A stretch of DNA of 64,000 nt from Plumapathes pennacea (lineage: Eukaryota > Cnidaria > Anthozoa > Antipatharia > Myriopathidae): the NCBI GenBank assembly GCA_964036295.1, contig OZ038465.1, positions 3,357,115 through 3,421,114 on the forward strand, given 5' to 3'. Of this stretch, positions 1 to 11,927 are shown piece after piece. A program made the translations under genes and the position numbers. The notes under the pieces are model-generated. The model had not been told where the DNA came from. It saw nothing but the letters and a program-made list of their open reading frames with translations, and ran no database searches. Within the stretch, counting starts at the first letter, position 1; each line of letters begins with the position of its first letter.

Positions 1-313
1 TGGGGAGGGGTGGGGGCGCTTATTAGAGACAGGGCTGGAAGCAGGGCGTTAATTAGAATCATTACGGTAGTTGGCAGGGATGTATGGGACTACAAATAAA
101 GGCTACGGAATTTAGGGGGCTGGACTGTCAAGGGAATGGAAAATCGTATATTTTGACCTGACGTGGGGTGGGGGATTCGGGAACATCTCGCGAAGGCGGG
201 GAGGGAGAAAGACTGGGGTTCTTCTCTAGAGCAACTTCCGCGCAGAAAATGACAAGCTGTATGCATATGCAAACTTGTTCAACTTTTTGCCAACTTTGTT
301 TGTTCTTTCTCAG

Positions 314-477
314 GTGGTATTGGTGAGGCAGTCTGCGGCGCTGTGAGTGAAGAAGCAGGCATTGTTGTGCGTCGGCTGGCTGTTCCACGCATACCTCGTA
401 GCGGACCCCCGGATGTTCTAGTGGACATGTTTGGCATTAGCGCAAGGCACATCATTAGTGCTGTGAAGAGCTTCTAA
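314..477 (+). CDS. tkt: Transketolase, last coding exon (C-terminal domain)
   Basis: This is the 3' terminal coding exon of a transketolase, the thiamine-diphosphate enzyme that moves two-carbon ketol units between sugar phosphates in the cytosolic pentose phosphate pathway. A pyrimidine-rich acceptor ending in CAG lies at 311-313. The exon opens in the middle of a codon (G supplied upstream), reads GGIGEAV, then LAVPRIPRSG and DMFGISARHIISAV, and stops with TAA at 475-477. The GGIGEAV, PRSG and MFGI blocks are hallmarks of the C-terminal domain of animal transketolases. The catalytic and cofactor-binding exons lie upstream of the window. An ATTAAA at 625-630 is the likely polyadenylation signal. 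Confidence 0.9.
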
Positions 478-624
478 AGCCTCGGGAGAAAGTCCCCTAA
501 TCTTTCATCCAAATGTAAACCGAACGATTATCTGCAGCCAGATATACACAATAGCTAGAGGGAGTATTATCTTCATAAGCTTCCTTCAATAGGAAAGGTC
601 TTTTGTATCGGGTCACTCAATGTG

Positions 625-630
625 ATTAAA
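625..630 (+). promoter_or_regulatory. Putative polyadenylation signal of transketolase (ATTAAA)
   Basis: ATTAAA about 150 bases after the transketolase stop codon, followed by a GT-rich stretch. It is the first such hexamer after the stop. This is positional inference. Confidence 0.5.
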
Positions 631-683
631 GTTTGTAGAAGTCATTTGTGCTGTGGACTTAGGTTTCCAATACATATATAACA

Positions 684-767
684 ATACGTCGGTTAGGTTG
701 AAATGTCAGCGGTCTCCCCGTTGAGGGCCAAGGAGACGACCGACATTTCAGGATAATACGTCGGTAG
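684..767. repeat. Short hairpin flanked by a direct repeat
   Basis: GAAATGTC..GGTCTCC at about 700-718 is mirrored by GGAGAC..GACATTTC at about 731-750, forming an imperfect hairpin. The direct repeat AATACGTCGGT lies on both sides (about 684 and 757). It looks like a small inverted-repeat insertion or a miniature element with duplicated flanks. No coding potential. Confidence 0.5.
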
Positions 768-828
768 GCACTGCTATTTTGTTTATAGGGGATTTTGACT
801 TGTAATATGTGGTTTTTGGTTATAGTTT

Positions 829-893
829 TCTTTCTTTCTTTCTTTCTTTCTTTTTTTTTTTATTCATTCATTCATTCATTCATTCTTCTTTCT
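829..893. repeat. (TTTC)n / (ATTC)n microsatellite
   Basis: A run of TTTC units, then a T tract, then ATTC units. Simple low-complexity DNA downstream of the transketolase exon. The rest of 478-1620 holds no recognisable gene. Confidence 0.9.
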
Positions 894-1660
894 TGCCGTC
901 GTTCTGCAACCTGTAAATAGAGCTATTGACCTGCACATGTCACGCCTTAAGCCTCACGCTAGGGGGTTGAAAACATACTTTCAAACATGACGAGCTTTAT
1001 GCGCTGCAGGAGCCTGTTCGAATTCCGGTGTTGGCATAGAAACGCGGTTTTAAAGTCAATCAACGCACACAGCTTTGGCTTTGAAGTGTTGACATGACTT
1101 GAAATCAGAGCTTATCGCCGACCCCCGTATACTGTTACGCGGTTTTGCGCCAAACATTTAAGTCAGTCCTTATCCGAATTTTGTGTTCTCATGTCGAGTG
1201 GTCGCACATTCGACTTGATGATCCGGCGTCCATACACCACACCATCTGCGGGGATCCAGGGGCAGATCGTGGGGCGGGAGACAAGGAAAAGAAGGAGGGA
1301 AGAAAGAGGAACCAAAGGAATAAGCCCCTTTCTATTTTCTATCCTCTCCTCTCCCGCTGATTTTGTGTCTTGCCCCGGCCACGATCTTGCACGCGCTTGC
1401 AGTTTTGAAAGCTTGGCAGCCTGTCCACGAGGGTTAACACTTCCATATTTTTGCATCAAGAGGGGAAACGCCCGTGACAGAAAACAGTGAAAGTAAAGAC
1501 ACAAGATACTATACCCTTTTCCACTACGTTCAAAACGATAGAGCACGATAGTACTCCAACTTGGAGAAGGGGTTACCAAGTGAGACTTTCATATAATTTC
1601 CCGTTGGTTTTGCTTTGCAGATCCCAAAAGGCCCTCATATGATGGCACACACGGACCATC

Positions 1661-2025
1661 ATGATTGGGGCCGGTTGGTCAGGCCTGATCGCTTGCAAGT
1701 GCATGCTAGAAGAAGGACTTTCTGCCGTGTGTCTGGAAAAGCGTGACACTATCGGTGGAATATGGGGTTACGCAGACGACCCCGATATCGTCACGGTCAT
1801 GCAAAATACCAAATGCACTTCATCATCCTTCGTGACAGAGATGTCTGATTCCCCGATGCCTGATGAGATGGGTATGTTCCCCAAACAGAGTGACGTGTTC
1901 GACTATTTGACATCTTACTGCGACGCCTTCAAGCTGTGGCCGCACATCTTCCTGGATCACGGAGTCAAGAATGTGGAGAAGAGAGAGGATACGAGGGAAC
2001 TGTACAATGTGAGAATGCCGGAGAG
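1661..2025 (+). pseudogene. Flavin-containing monooxygenase exon, probable relic
   Basis: The reading frame begins at a nucleotide-binding motif (IGAGWSGL at residues 2-9, the FAD GxGxxG loop) and continues with features typical of FMO enzymes: EKRDTIGGIWGY, a QNTKCTSSS block and FPKQSDVFDYL. These enzymes use FAD and NADPH to oxygenate soft nucleophiles. An acceptor-like CAG ends at 1620 and a good donor (GAGAG then GTTAGT) follows 2025. Two oddities stand out. The frame has TGA at 1640-1642, only seven codons before the methionine, while an ATGATGG just upstream is one frame off, as if a base had been lost near the start. No later FMO exon (NADPH-binding GxGxSG, C-terminal region) is seen before the next genes. 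It may be a broken or truncated copy; a long following intron cannot be excluded. Confidence 0.7.
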
Positions 2026-2057
2026 GTTAGTCAGGATACAGCCTTGGCCGAACAAGA

Positions 2058-2346
2058 CGCAAGTCGATGCAAGCTCATGCAAGTTTCGTTGGATTTCTGC
2101 GCGAAAAATAATAATAAAAAAATGCCGCGAAAATGTGAAGCATTTTATTGGTTATAACGCTTCCTAACAACAGAGAAACTTGCGTTGACTTGCATTGACT
2201 TGTGTTGGGTGGCCAAACAATGTAAAACTTCGTCTACTTGACATGAATGTTCAAATTCAATGCAAGTCACTGCAAGTCGATGCAAATCCGTGCAATTGGG
2301 TGGCTAAACGGTCCGCGAAAGTTTGAAAACTTGCATTGACTTGCGG
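2058..2346. mobile_element. Short inverted-repeat element with GCAAGTCRATGCAAG ends
   Basis: The left end carries GCAAGTCGATGCAAG (about 2059) and the right end its approximate reverse complement, CTTGCATTGACTTGC (about 2331-2345). The same 14-mer theme recurs inside in both orientations (2180-2290). No ORF. It is consistent with a miniature non-autonomous element inserted right after the FMO exon. Confidence 0.5.
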
Positions 2347-2720
2347 CGAGAGGGAAATACACAAACTAGTGAGAAAAAACCACAGTCAAAATAAAAGGTG
2401 TAGACAGAGTAGATCAGTTTGGCTTGACCTGTTCAACTTGCGGCCTAACCGTTTGACCTTGGTTGCCTTTTGAACAGGTCTTTACCAACAAACACTTGAT
2501 TGTTAGCACAGGAGCAGCACAAAGATCAGTGCGCGACGGATAGCCGGCCGATTCGCGTTATGGATTGGGTTTGGCAAGCGCCTAAAAGATGACTTTTTGA
2601 CAACAAGACGCGTGCGTAATAGACATATGAACCTGGGTCAATGCCGAACACAGAGGCAGACTTTTTTTTCGTGTTTTATGGTTTATGTTACTAGGCAAAT
2701 GGTTTGAACCCAGGAGTGTG

Positions 2721-2957
2721 AACAGTAGGTTGGTTGTGATCGTCCGGGTTAGAGTAGTCTCCAGAAAGACTGTTGTTGGTGACTGACGTTTCGACTACCT
2801 GAGCGGAAGTCATCTTCAGAGTCAAGTGAAAGTATTCGTCAGATGGCGGTATATATGTCTCTGATGACTTCCGCTCAGGTAGTCGAAACGTCAGTCACCA
2901 ACAACAGTCTTTCTGGAGGCTACTCTAACCCGAACGATCACAACCAACCTACTGTTA
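2721..2957. mobile_element. Foldback miniature element with ~95-bp inverted arms
   Basis: Sequence from about 2721 (AACAGTAGGTTGG) to about 2822 is mirrored almost perfectly from about 2857 to 2957 (ending CCAACCTACTGTT). The ~35-bp centre contains TATATA. The two arms differ at only a few bases, so the element is young or kept homogeneous. No coding capacity. The rest of 2347-4184 shows no gene. Confidence 0.85.
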
Positions 2958-4192
2958 TGTTACTAGTTTCTTCAGTGTCGATATTCTTTTGTTCTTTCTT
3001 TCGGGATTAAGACTAATATGGACTTGCCTTGGGTTGTTCAAAACTCGATTAGCTGAGCCAGAGTTAACTTCTTTTTCTTCTTTTTCTCGCCAGTGTCTTT
3101 GGCTTGTGAAATACTATAGTGTTTTCATCTGACACTGTAATCAAAGTCATAAAATCTAAACCGCTTATTCTACAAAGCCGTTCTTTTAATATGTTCTTCT
3201 TTATACCAACAAGACTGAACGTTGGCAGTGAGCTCATTCAAGATTATAGATCCCCTACACATTAATCAAAGCAGCGATGCTGCTGTAAGCTCGGCTTTCT
3301 TTTTAATTGGCAGACTTTGTCTTACATTTCAAAAACCTCCACACAAAATAAAATCAGTTTTCAATTCAATTTAGTACAAAAAAACCCAAAAACTCTTTGG
3401 GAAAAATTGGGAACGTAATCCCCAACCATGCAAATGCAGACACACACAGCCCTTGGAAGACAGGACATAACTGATTAGCTGATAAAGGTTTACTCTGAGA
3501 AGTTCGACAGCTGAGATGAATTTATGTTCTTTGTTACTGCACTTCATTTAGTTCCGCCGAATATAAATATACTTAGTACGTGTTAATGAACAACTGTATC
3601 TCATTGGCTGCCAAGCGATACGCTCACTGACAAATTTTGTTCCAAATTAATCCTTCCGTCCAGGATTCCACATTGAAGTTGCCCGCATGTGTTCAATTTT
3701 AGGTATACTTTTAATCGCTAAGCTGCAGAGAAATTTCATGGATAGAGCGACTTCTGAACGCTGTGGACGCACGTGCGATTCAATAAACATTATGCAAATT
3801 TGATGTCGAAAGAGGCGGGACCAGCGGCCTTTTAACGCGAACATAACAACCCCTCTCCCCCTTTTCAATGCCGTAAGTAGCGAAATGTTGACCGTTGTGG
3901 ACACTTGGCATTGGAGTCGAACACATTGAAAGAAGGGGACGGAGGGAGCATCCTACTCAATCCCATCTCTCCTCCCTGGACAATTGTAGTAGGACGCGCG
4001 CTTACTAACGTTAATTAGTTAGAACCGGTCAACCTCGTTCCCAGGCTCTTTCATCTCCCGGTCCCCGCCCCCGAAGAAAGACCCTGGTTCAGGCTGGTCA
4101 CGTGCCTTGCTCACCACGTCCTGAAAACGACCTAAAAAAGAAGCATTTGAAGTCGCACGCGAGAGCACGGCAACCCCGAGAACTTTAAGTTA

Positions 4193-7100
4193 CACTGTTT
4201 CTTTTGCGACATATATCATATGTTTGTAATCCAATCCATAACTGATGAATATTGGCAGAGAAATCTTTGTACGTGGTGGTAAAATGATTTGTCAACAACA
4301 GCCATTTAGGAGAAGAAAGTTATAAGATTTTTCATTTGTCGGAAATTGCCCATTTATGTTTTGGCCTAATGTCAGACTCGCATGAAACATTCAAGAAGGC
4401 TCTCTAATGCTATGAGAAAAATGTTTGTGTGCAATCTTCGACATTTTAGACAGCCGACCGTACTAGCAGATCATCGAGCAACAGTTAACGTGTTCTAAAT
4501 AGAAGAGCTTCAAGTCAATTGCGTTGTTTTCTTGCTATATCTCCATAAATCCTTACTTTCTAATGAAATCCATAACTCAATGCACATATCCATGCTTGTC
4601 AAGTCTTCTTAGTGAATTTCTGGCCAAACCAATGAATATTAGCAGAAAAATTCTTGCTGCGCTGTGGTAAAAAGAATTGTCAATATTGGCCATAAAAAGA
4701 AAAAAGAAAATAAAAAAGAGCTATGGCAGCCTGTGCATTTTTTTTGCGGAAAATATTCCTTTTGGGCACAAAAATAGACTCGCATGAAACGTTTATATAG
4801 CAGTAAACACAAGTTCAGCCCATCAGCCCAAAATCCCCGAAGCGCATGCGCTGACATCACAGCTTGCAAGCCGCTATTGACGCGGCATTAAATATAAACT
4901 CTGAGCGCAAAACTCGGATATTAAATGATTATGGGATGGAAAGGGAGCGAAAGCATGGTTAATATGAGCCGCCGTTGCAATTGTTCGTAATAGAAGAAGC
5001 GACGATACAAAGGTACATCCCATATGGATGAAGGGCCTGGTGTCTCGGAGGCTATATAGCTGATTGGATACATATTACTAACAAGTTAGGCTGACACCAC
5101 TATCGCAATCTTCTGGGCAAGGGATAATTCACCACGGCTTGGGGGCCGGATTATCTCTCCCCGATCGGTCTGGAAGTTTCGCGGGTGTTGGCGAGTTGCT
5201 CCTCGATCTGGCTTGGGGGCCGGGCAGCTCTCCCCCGACCCACCGGTGTGTTGTCATCGGGCCGGGTTAAATACTCAGTTTTTTGATTTTTTTTTTTTTT
5301 CTTTTTTCTTTTTAAAGTTTCACTGTTTCTTTTGCGACATATATCATAAGTTTGTAATCCAATCCACAACTGATGAATATTGGCAGAGAAATCTTTGTAC
5401 GTGGTGGTAAAATGATTTGTCAACAACAGCCATTTAGGAGAAGAAAGCTATAGGATTTTTCATTTGTTGGAAATTGCCCATTATGTTTTGGCCTAATGTC
5501 AGACTCGCATGAAACATTCAAGAAGGATCTCTAATGCTATGACAAAAATGTTTGTGTGCAATCTTCGACATTTTAGACAACCGACCGTACGAGCAGATCA
5601 TCGAGCAATAGTTAACGTGTTCTAAATAGAAGAGCTTCAAGTCAATTGCGTTGTTTTCTTGCTATATCTCCATAAATCCTTACTTTCTAATGAAATCCAT
5701 AGCTCAATGCACATATCCATGCTTGTCAAGTCTTCTTAGTGAATTTCTGGCCAAACCGATTAATATTAGCAGAGAAATTCTTGCTGCGCTGTGGTAAAAA
5801 GAATTGTCAATATTGGCCATAAAAATAGAAAATAGAAAATAGAAAAGAGCTATGGCAGCCTGTGCATTTTTTTGCGGAAAATACTCCTTTTGGGCACAAA
5901 ATAGACTCGCATGAAACGTTTATATAGCAGTAAACACAAGTTCAGCCCATCAGCTCAAAATCCCAGAAACGCATGCGGTGACATCACAGCTTGCAAGCCG
6001 CTATTGACGCGGCATTAAATATAAACTCTGAGCGCAAAACTCGGATATTAAATGATTATGGGATGTGAAGGGAGCTAAAGCATGGTTATTATGAGCCGCC
6101 GTTGCAATTGTTCGTAATAGAAGAAGCGACGATACAAAGGTATATCCCATATGGATGAAGGGCCTGGTATCTCGGAGGCTATATAGCTGATTGGATACAT
6201 ATTACTAACAAGTTAGGCTGACACCACTATCGCAATCTTCTGGGCAAGGGATAATTCACCACGGCTTGGGGACCGGATTATCTCTCCCCGATCGGTCTGG
6301 AAGTTTCGCGGGTGTTGGCGAGTTGCTCCTCGATCTGGCTTGGGGGCCGGGCAGCTCTCCCCCGACCCACCGGTGTGTTGTCATCGGGCCGGGTTAAATA
6401 CTCGGTTTTTTGACTTTTTATTTTCTTTCTTCTTTATAAAGTTTCACTGTTTCTTTTGCGACATATATCATATGTTTGTAATCCAATCCATAACTGATGA
6501 ATATTGACAGAGAAATCTTTGTACGTGGTGGTAAAATGATTTGTCAACAACAGCGGCATTTAGGAGAAGAAAGCTATAGGATTTTTCATTTGTCGGAAAT
6601 TGCCCATTATGTTTTGGCCTAATGTCAGACTCGCATGAAACATTCAAGAAGGCTCTCTAATGCTATGACAAAAATGTTTGTGTGCAATCTTCGACATTTT
6701 AGACAACCGACCGTACGAGCAGATCATCGAGCAACAGTTAACGTGTTTTAAATAGAAGAGCTTCAATTCAATTGCGTTGTTTTCTTGCTATATCTCCATA
6801 AATCCTTACTTTCTAATGAAATCCATAACTCAATGCACATATCCATGCTTGTCAAGTCTTCTTAGTGAATTTCTGGCCAAACCAATAAATATTAGCAAAG
6901 AAATTCTTGCTGCGCTGTGGTAAAAAGAATTGTCAATATTGGCCATAAAAAAAAAAAAGGAAAATAAAAAAGAGCTATGGCAACCTGTGCATTTTTTTTG
7001 CGGAAAATACTCCTTTTGGGCACAAAAATAGACTCGCATGAAACGTTTATATAGCAGTAAACACAAGTTCAGCCCATCAGCCCAAAATCCCAGAAGCGCA

Positions 7101-10100
7101 TGCGCTGACATCACAGCTTGCAAGCCGCTATTGACGCGGCATTAAATATAAACTCTGAGCGCAAAACTCGGATATTAAATGATTATGGGATGTGAAGCGG
7201 AGCTAAAGCATGGTTATTATGAGCCGCCGTTGCAATTGTTCGTAATAGAAGAAGCGACGATACAAAGGTACATCCCATATGGATGAAGGGCCTGGTGTCT
7301 CGGAGGCTATATAGCTGATTGGATACATATTACTAACAAGTTAGGCTGACACCACTATCGCATTCTTCTGGGCAAGGGATAATTCACCACGGCTTGGGGG
7401 CCGGATTATCTCTCCCCGATCGGTCTGGAAGTTTCGCGGGTGTTGGCGAGTTGCTCCTCGATCTGGCTTGGGGGCCGGGCAGCTCTCCCCCGACCCACCG
7501 GTGTGTTGTCATCGGGCCGGGTTAAATACTCAGTTTTTTGACTTTTTTTTTCTTTCTTCTTTATAAAGTTTCACTGTTTCTTTTGCGACATATATCATAT
7601 GTTTGTAATCCAATCCATAACTGATGAATATTGGCAGAGAAATCTTTGTACGTGGTGGTAAAATGATTTGTCAACAACAGCCATTTAGGAGAAGAAAGCT
7701 ATAGGATTTTTCATTTGTCGGAAATTGCCCATTATGTTTTGGCCTAATGTCAGACTCGCATGAAACATTCAAGAAGGCTCTCTAATGCTATGAGAAAAAT
7801 GTTTGTGTGCAATCTTCGACATTTTAGACAACCGACCGTACGAGCAGATCATCGAGCAATAGTTAACGTGTTCTAAATAGAAGAGCTTCAAGTCAATTGC
7901 GTTGCTTTCTTGCTATATCTCCATAAATCCTTACTTTCTAATGAAATTCATAACTCAATGCACATATCCATGCTTGTCAAGTCTTCTTAGTGAATTTCTG
8001 GCCAAACCAATGAATATTAGCAGAAAAATTCTTGCTGCGCTGTGGTATATGGGCCATAAAAAAAAAAAAGGAAAATAAAAAAGAGCTATGGCAGCCTGTG
8101 CATTTTTTGCGGAAAATACTCCTTTTGGGCACAAAATAGACTCGCATGAAACGTTTATATAGCAGTAAACACAAGTTCAGCCCATCAGCCCAAAATCCCA
8201 GAAGCGCATGCGCTGACATCACAGCTTGCAAGCCGCTATTGACGCGGCATTAAATATAAACTCTGAGCGCAAAACTCGGATATTAAATGATTATGGGATG
8301 TGAAGCGGAGCTAAAGCATGGCTATTATGAGCCGCCGTTGCAATTGTTCGTAATAGAAGAAGCGACGATACAAAGGTACATCCCATATGGATGAAGAGCC
8401 TGGTGTCTCGGAGGCTATATAGCTGATTGGATACATATTACTAACAAGTTAGGCTGACACCACTATCGCACTCTTCTGGGCAAGGGATAATTCACCACGG
8501 CTTGGGGGCCGGATTATCTCTCCCCGTTCGGTCTGGATGTTTCGCGGGTGTTGGCGAGTTGCTCCTCGATCTGGCTAGGGGGCCGGGCAGCTCTCCCCCG
8601 ACCCACCGGTGCGTTGTCATCGGGCCGGGTTAAATACTCGGTTTTTTTAATTTTTCTTTCTTTCTTCTTTATCAAGTTTCACTGTTTCTTTTGCGACATA
8701 TATCATAAGTTTATAATCCAATCCATAACTGATGAATATTGACAGAGAAATCTTTGTACGTGGTGGTAAAATGATTTGTCAACAACAGCAATTTAGGAGA
8801 AGAAAGCTATAGGATTTTTCATTTGTTGGAAATTGCCCATTATGTTTTGGCGTAATGTCAGACTCGCATGAAACATTCAAGATGGCTCTCTAATGCTATG
8901 AGAAAAATGTTTGTGTGCAATCTTCGACATTTTAGACAACCGACCGTACGAGCAGATCATCGAGCAACAGTTAACGTGTTCTAAATAGAAGAGCTTCAAG
9001 TCAATTGCGTTGTTATCTTGCTATATCTCCATAAATCCTTACTTTCTAACGAAATCCATAACTCAATGCACATATCCATGCTTGTCAAGTCTTCTTAGTG
9101 AATTTCTGGCCAAACCGATTAATATTAGCAGAGAAATTCTTGCTGCGCTGTGGTAAAAAGAATTGTTAATATGGGCCATAAAAAAAAAAAAAAAAAAAAA
9201 AAAAAGAAAATAAGAGAGAGCTTTGGCAGCCTGTGCATCTTTCTTTGCGGAAAATACTCCTTTTGGGCACAAAAATAGACTCGTATTAAACGTTTATATA
9301 GCAGTAAACACACGTTCAGCCAATCAGCCCAAAATCCGAGAAGCGCATGCGCTGACATCACAGCTTGCAAGCCGCTATTGACGCGGCATTAAATATGAAC
9401 TCTGAGAGCAAAACTCGGATATATTAGATGATTATGGGATGTGACGCGGAGCTAAAGCATGGTTATTACGAGCCGCCGTTGCAATTATTCGTAATAAGAG
9501 AAGCGACGATACAAAGGTATATCCCATATGGATGAAGGGCCTGGTGTCTCGGAGGCTATATAGCTGATTGGATACATATTACTAACAAGTTAGGCTGACA
9601 CCACTACCGCACTCTTCTGGGCAAGGGATAATTCACCACGGCTTGGGGGCCGGATTATCTCTCCCCGATCGGTCTGGATGTTTCGCGGGTGTTGGCGAGT
9701 TGCTCCTCGATCTGGCTTGGGGGCCGGGCAGCTCTCCCCCGACCCACCGGTGTGTTGTCATCGGGCCGGGTTAAATACTCGGTTTTTTAATTTTTTTTTT
9801 TCTTTCTTCTTTATAAAGTTTCACTGTTTCTTTTGCGACATATATCATAAGTTTGTAATCCAATCCACAACTGATGAATATTGGCAGAGAAATCTTTGTA
9901 CGTGGTGGTAAAATGATTTGTCAACAACAACAATTTAGGAGAAGAAAGCTATAGGATTTTTCATTTGTCGGAAATTGCCCATTATGTTTTGGCGTAATGT
10001 CAGACTCGCATGAAACATTCAAGATGGCTCTCTAATGCTATGAGAAAAATGTTTGTGTGCAATCTTCGACATTTTAGACAACCGACCGTACGAGCAGATC

Positions 10101-11927
10101 ATCGAGCAATAGTTAACGTGTTCTAAATAGAAGAGCTTCAATTCAATTGCGTTGTTTTCTTGCTATATCTCCATAAATCCCTACTTTCTAATGAAATCCA
10201 TAACTCAATGCACAGATCTATGCTTGTCAAGTCTTCTTAGTGAATTTCTGGCCAAACCGATTAATATTAGCAGAGAAATTCTTGCTGCGCTGTGGTAAAA
10301 AGAATTGTCAATATTGGCCATAAAAATAGAAAATAGAAAATAGAAAAGAGCTATGGCAGCCTGTGCATTTTTTTGCGGGCAATACTCCTTTTGGGCACAA
10401 AATAGACTCGCATGAAACGTTTATATAGCAGTAAACACAAGTTCAGCCCATCAGCTCAAAATCCGAGAAGCGCATGCGCTGACATCACAGCTTGCAAGCC
10501 GCTATTGACGCGGCATTAAATATAAACTCTGAGCGCAAAACTCGGATATTAAATGATTATGGGATGTGAAGCGGAGCTAAAGCATGGTTATTATGAGCCG
10601 CCGTTGCAATTGTTCGTAATAGAAGAAGCGACGATACAAAGGTACATCCCATATGGATGAAGGGCCTGGTGTCTCGGAGGCTATATAGCTGATTGGATAC
10701 ATATTACTAACAAGTTAGGCTGACACCACTATCGCAATCTTCTGGGCAAGGGATAATTCACCACGGCTTGGGGGCCGGATTATCTCTCCCCGTTCGGTCT
10801 GGATGTTTCGCGGGTGTTGGCGAGTTGCTCCTCGATCTGGCTTGGGGGCCGGGCAGCTCTCCCCCGACCCACTGGTGTGTTGTCATCGGGCCGGGTTAAA
10901 TACTCGGTTTTTAAATTTTTATTTTCTTTCTTCTTTATAAAGTTTCACTGTTTCTTTTGCGACATATATCATAAGTTTATAATCCAATCCACAACTGATG
11001 AATATTGGCAGAGAAATCTTTGTACGTGGTTGTAAAATGATTTGTCAACAACAGCAATTTAGGAGAAGAAAGCTATAGGATTTTTCATTTGTCGGAAATC
11101 GCCCATTATGTTTTGGCCTAATGTCAGACTCGCATGAAACATTCAAGAAGGCTCTCTAATGCTATGACAAAAATGTTTGTGTGCAATCTTCGACATTTTA
11201 GACAACCGACCGTACGAGCAGATCATCGAGCAACAGTTAACGTGTTCTAAATAGAAGAGTTTCAAGCCCAATTGCGTTGTTTTCTTGCTATATCTCCATA
11301 AATCCTTACTTTCTAACGAAATCCATAACTCAATGCACAGATCTATGCTTGTCATTTCTTGTTAGTGAATTTCTGGCCAATTTGATTAATATTAGCAGAG
11401 AAATTCTTGTTGCGCTTGGGTAAAAAGAATCGTCAACGTCGGCCATTAAAAAAAAAGAAAATAAAAAAGAGCTATGGCAGCCTGTTCATTTTTTTTTTTT
11501 TTTTTTTGCGGAAAATACTCCTTTTGGGCACAAAAATAGACTCGCATGAAGGAGTTTATATAGCAGTAAACACAAGTTCAACCCACCAGCCCATAATCCC
11601 AGCATCACAGCTTGTAAGCCGCTATTGACGCGGCATTAAATATAAACTCTGAGCGCAAAACTCGGATACTAAATAATTATGGGATGTGAAGCGGAGCTAA
11701 AGCATGGTTAATATGAGCCGCCGTTGCAATCGTTTGTAATAGAAGAAGCGACGATACAAAGGTACATCCCATATGGATGAAGGGCCTTGTGTCTCGGAGG
11801 TGATTGAATACATATTACTAACAAGTTATGCTGACACCACTATCGCACTCTTCGATAATTCGCAACGGCTTGGGGGCCGGATTATCTCTTCCCGTTTGGT
11901 CTGGAAGTTTCGCGGGTGTTGGCGAGT
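4193..11927. repeat. Tandem array of a ~1.13-kb unit, about 6.9 copies
   Basis: A head-to-tail array. Using CACTGTTTC as phase marker, units begin at 4193, 5321, 6445, 7572, 8680, 9822 and 10946, giving lengths 1128, 1124, 1127, 1108, 1142 and 1124 bases. The seventh unit is cut off near 11927. Copies differ by scattered substitutions, homopolymer length and small indels. Copy 4 lacks part of an AAAAGAATTGTCAATA stretch, which explains its shorter length. Each unit is itself an old dimer: the block with GATGAATATTGGCAGAGAAATC recurs about 395 bases later as a diverged version, as does GACTCGCATGAAAC. The unit end is GC-rich with two copies of GGCTTGGGGGCCGG..CTCTCCCC and finishes in a T run. 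Short ORFs repeat at the same phase but match nothing known. Confidence 0.95.

Noticed and set aside
1005-1045. tRNA-like B box (TGTTCGAATTCC)
   Set aside because: No matching A box or cloverleaf could be formed around it.
4639-11628. Recurring short ORFs in the array (MQAVMSAHALLGFWAD.. on minus, MLASCSSIWLGG.. on plus)
   Set aside because: They recur only because the DNA unit recurs, are broken by homopolymer changes in several copies, and have no recognisable domain.
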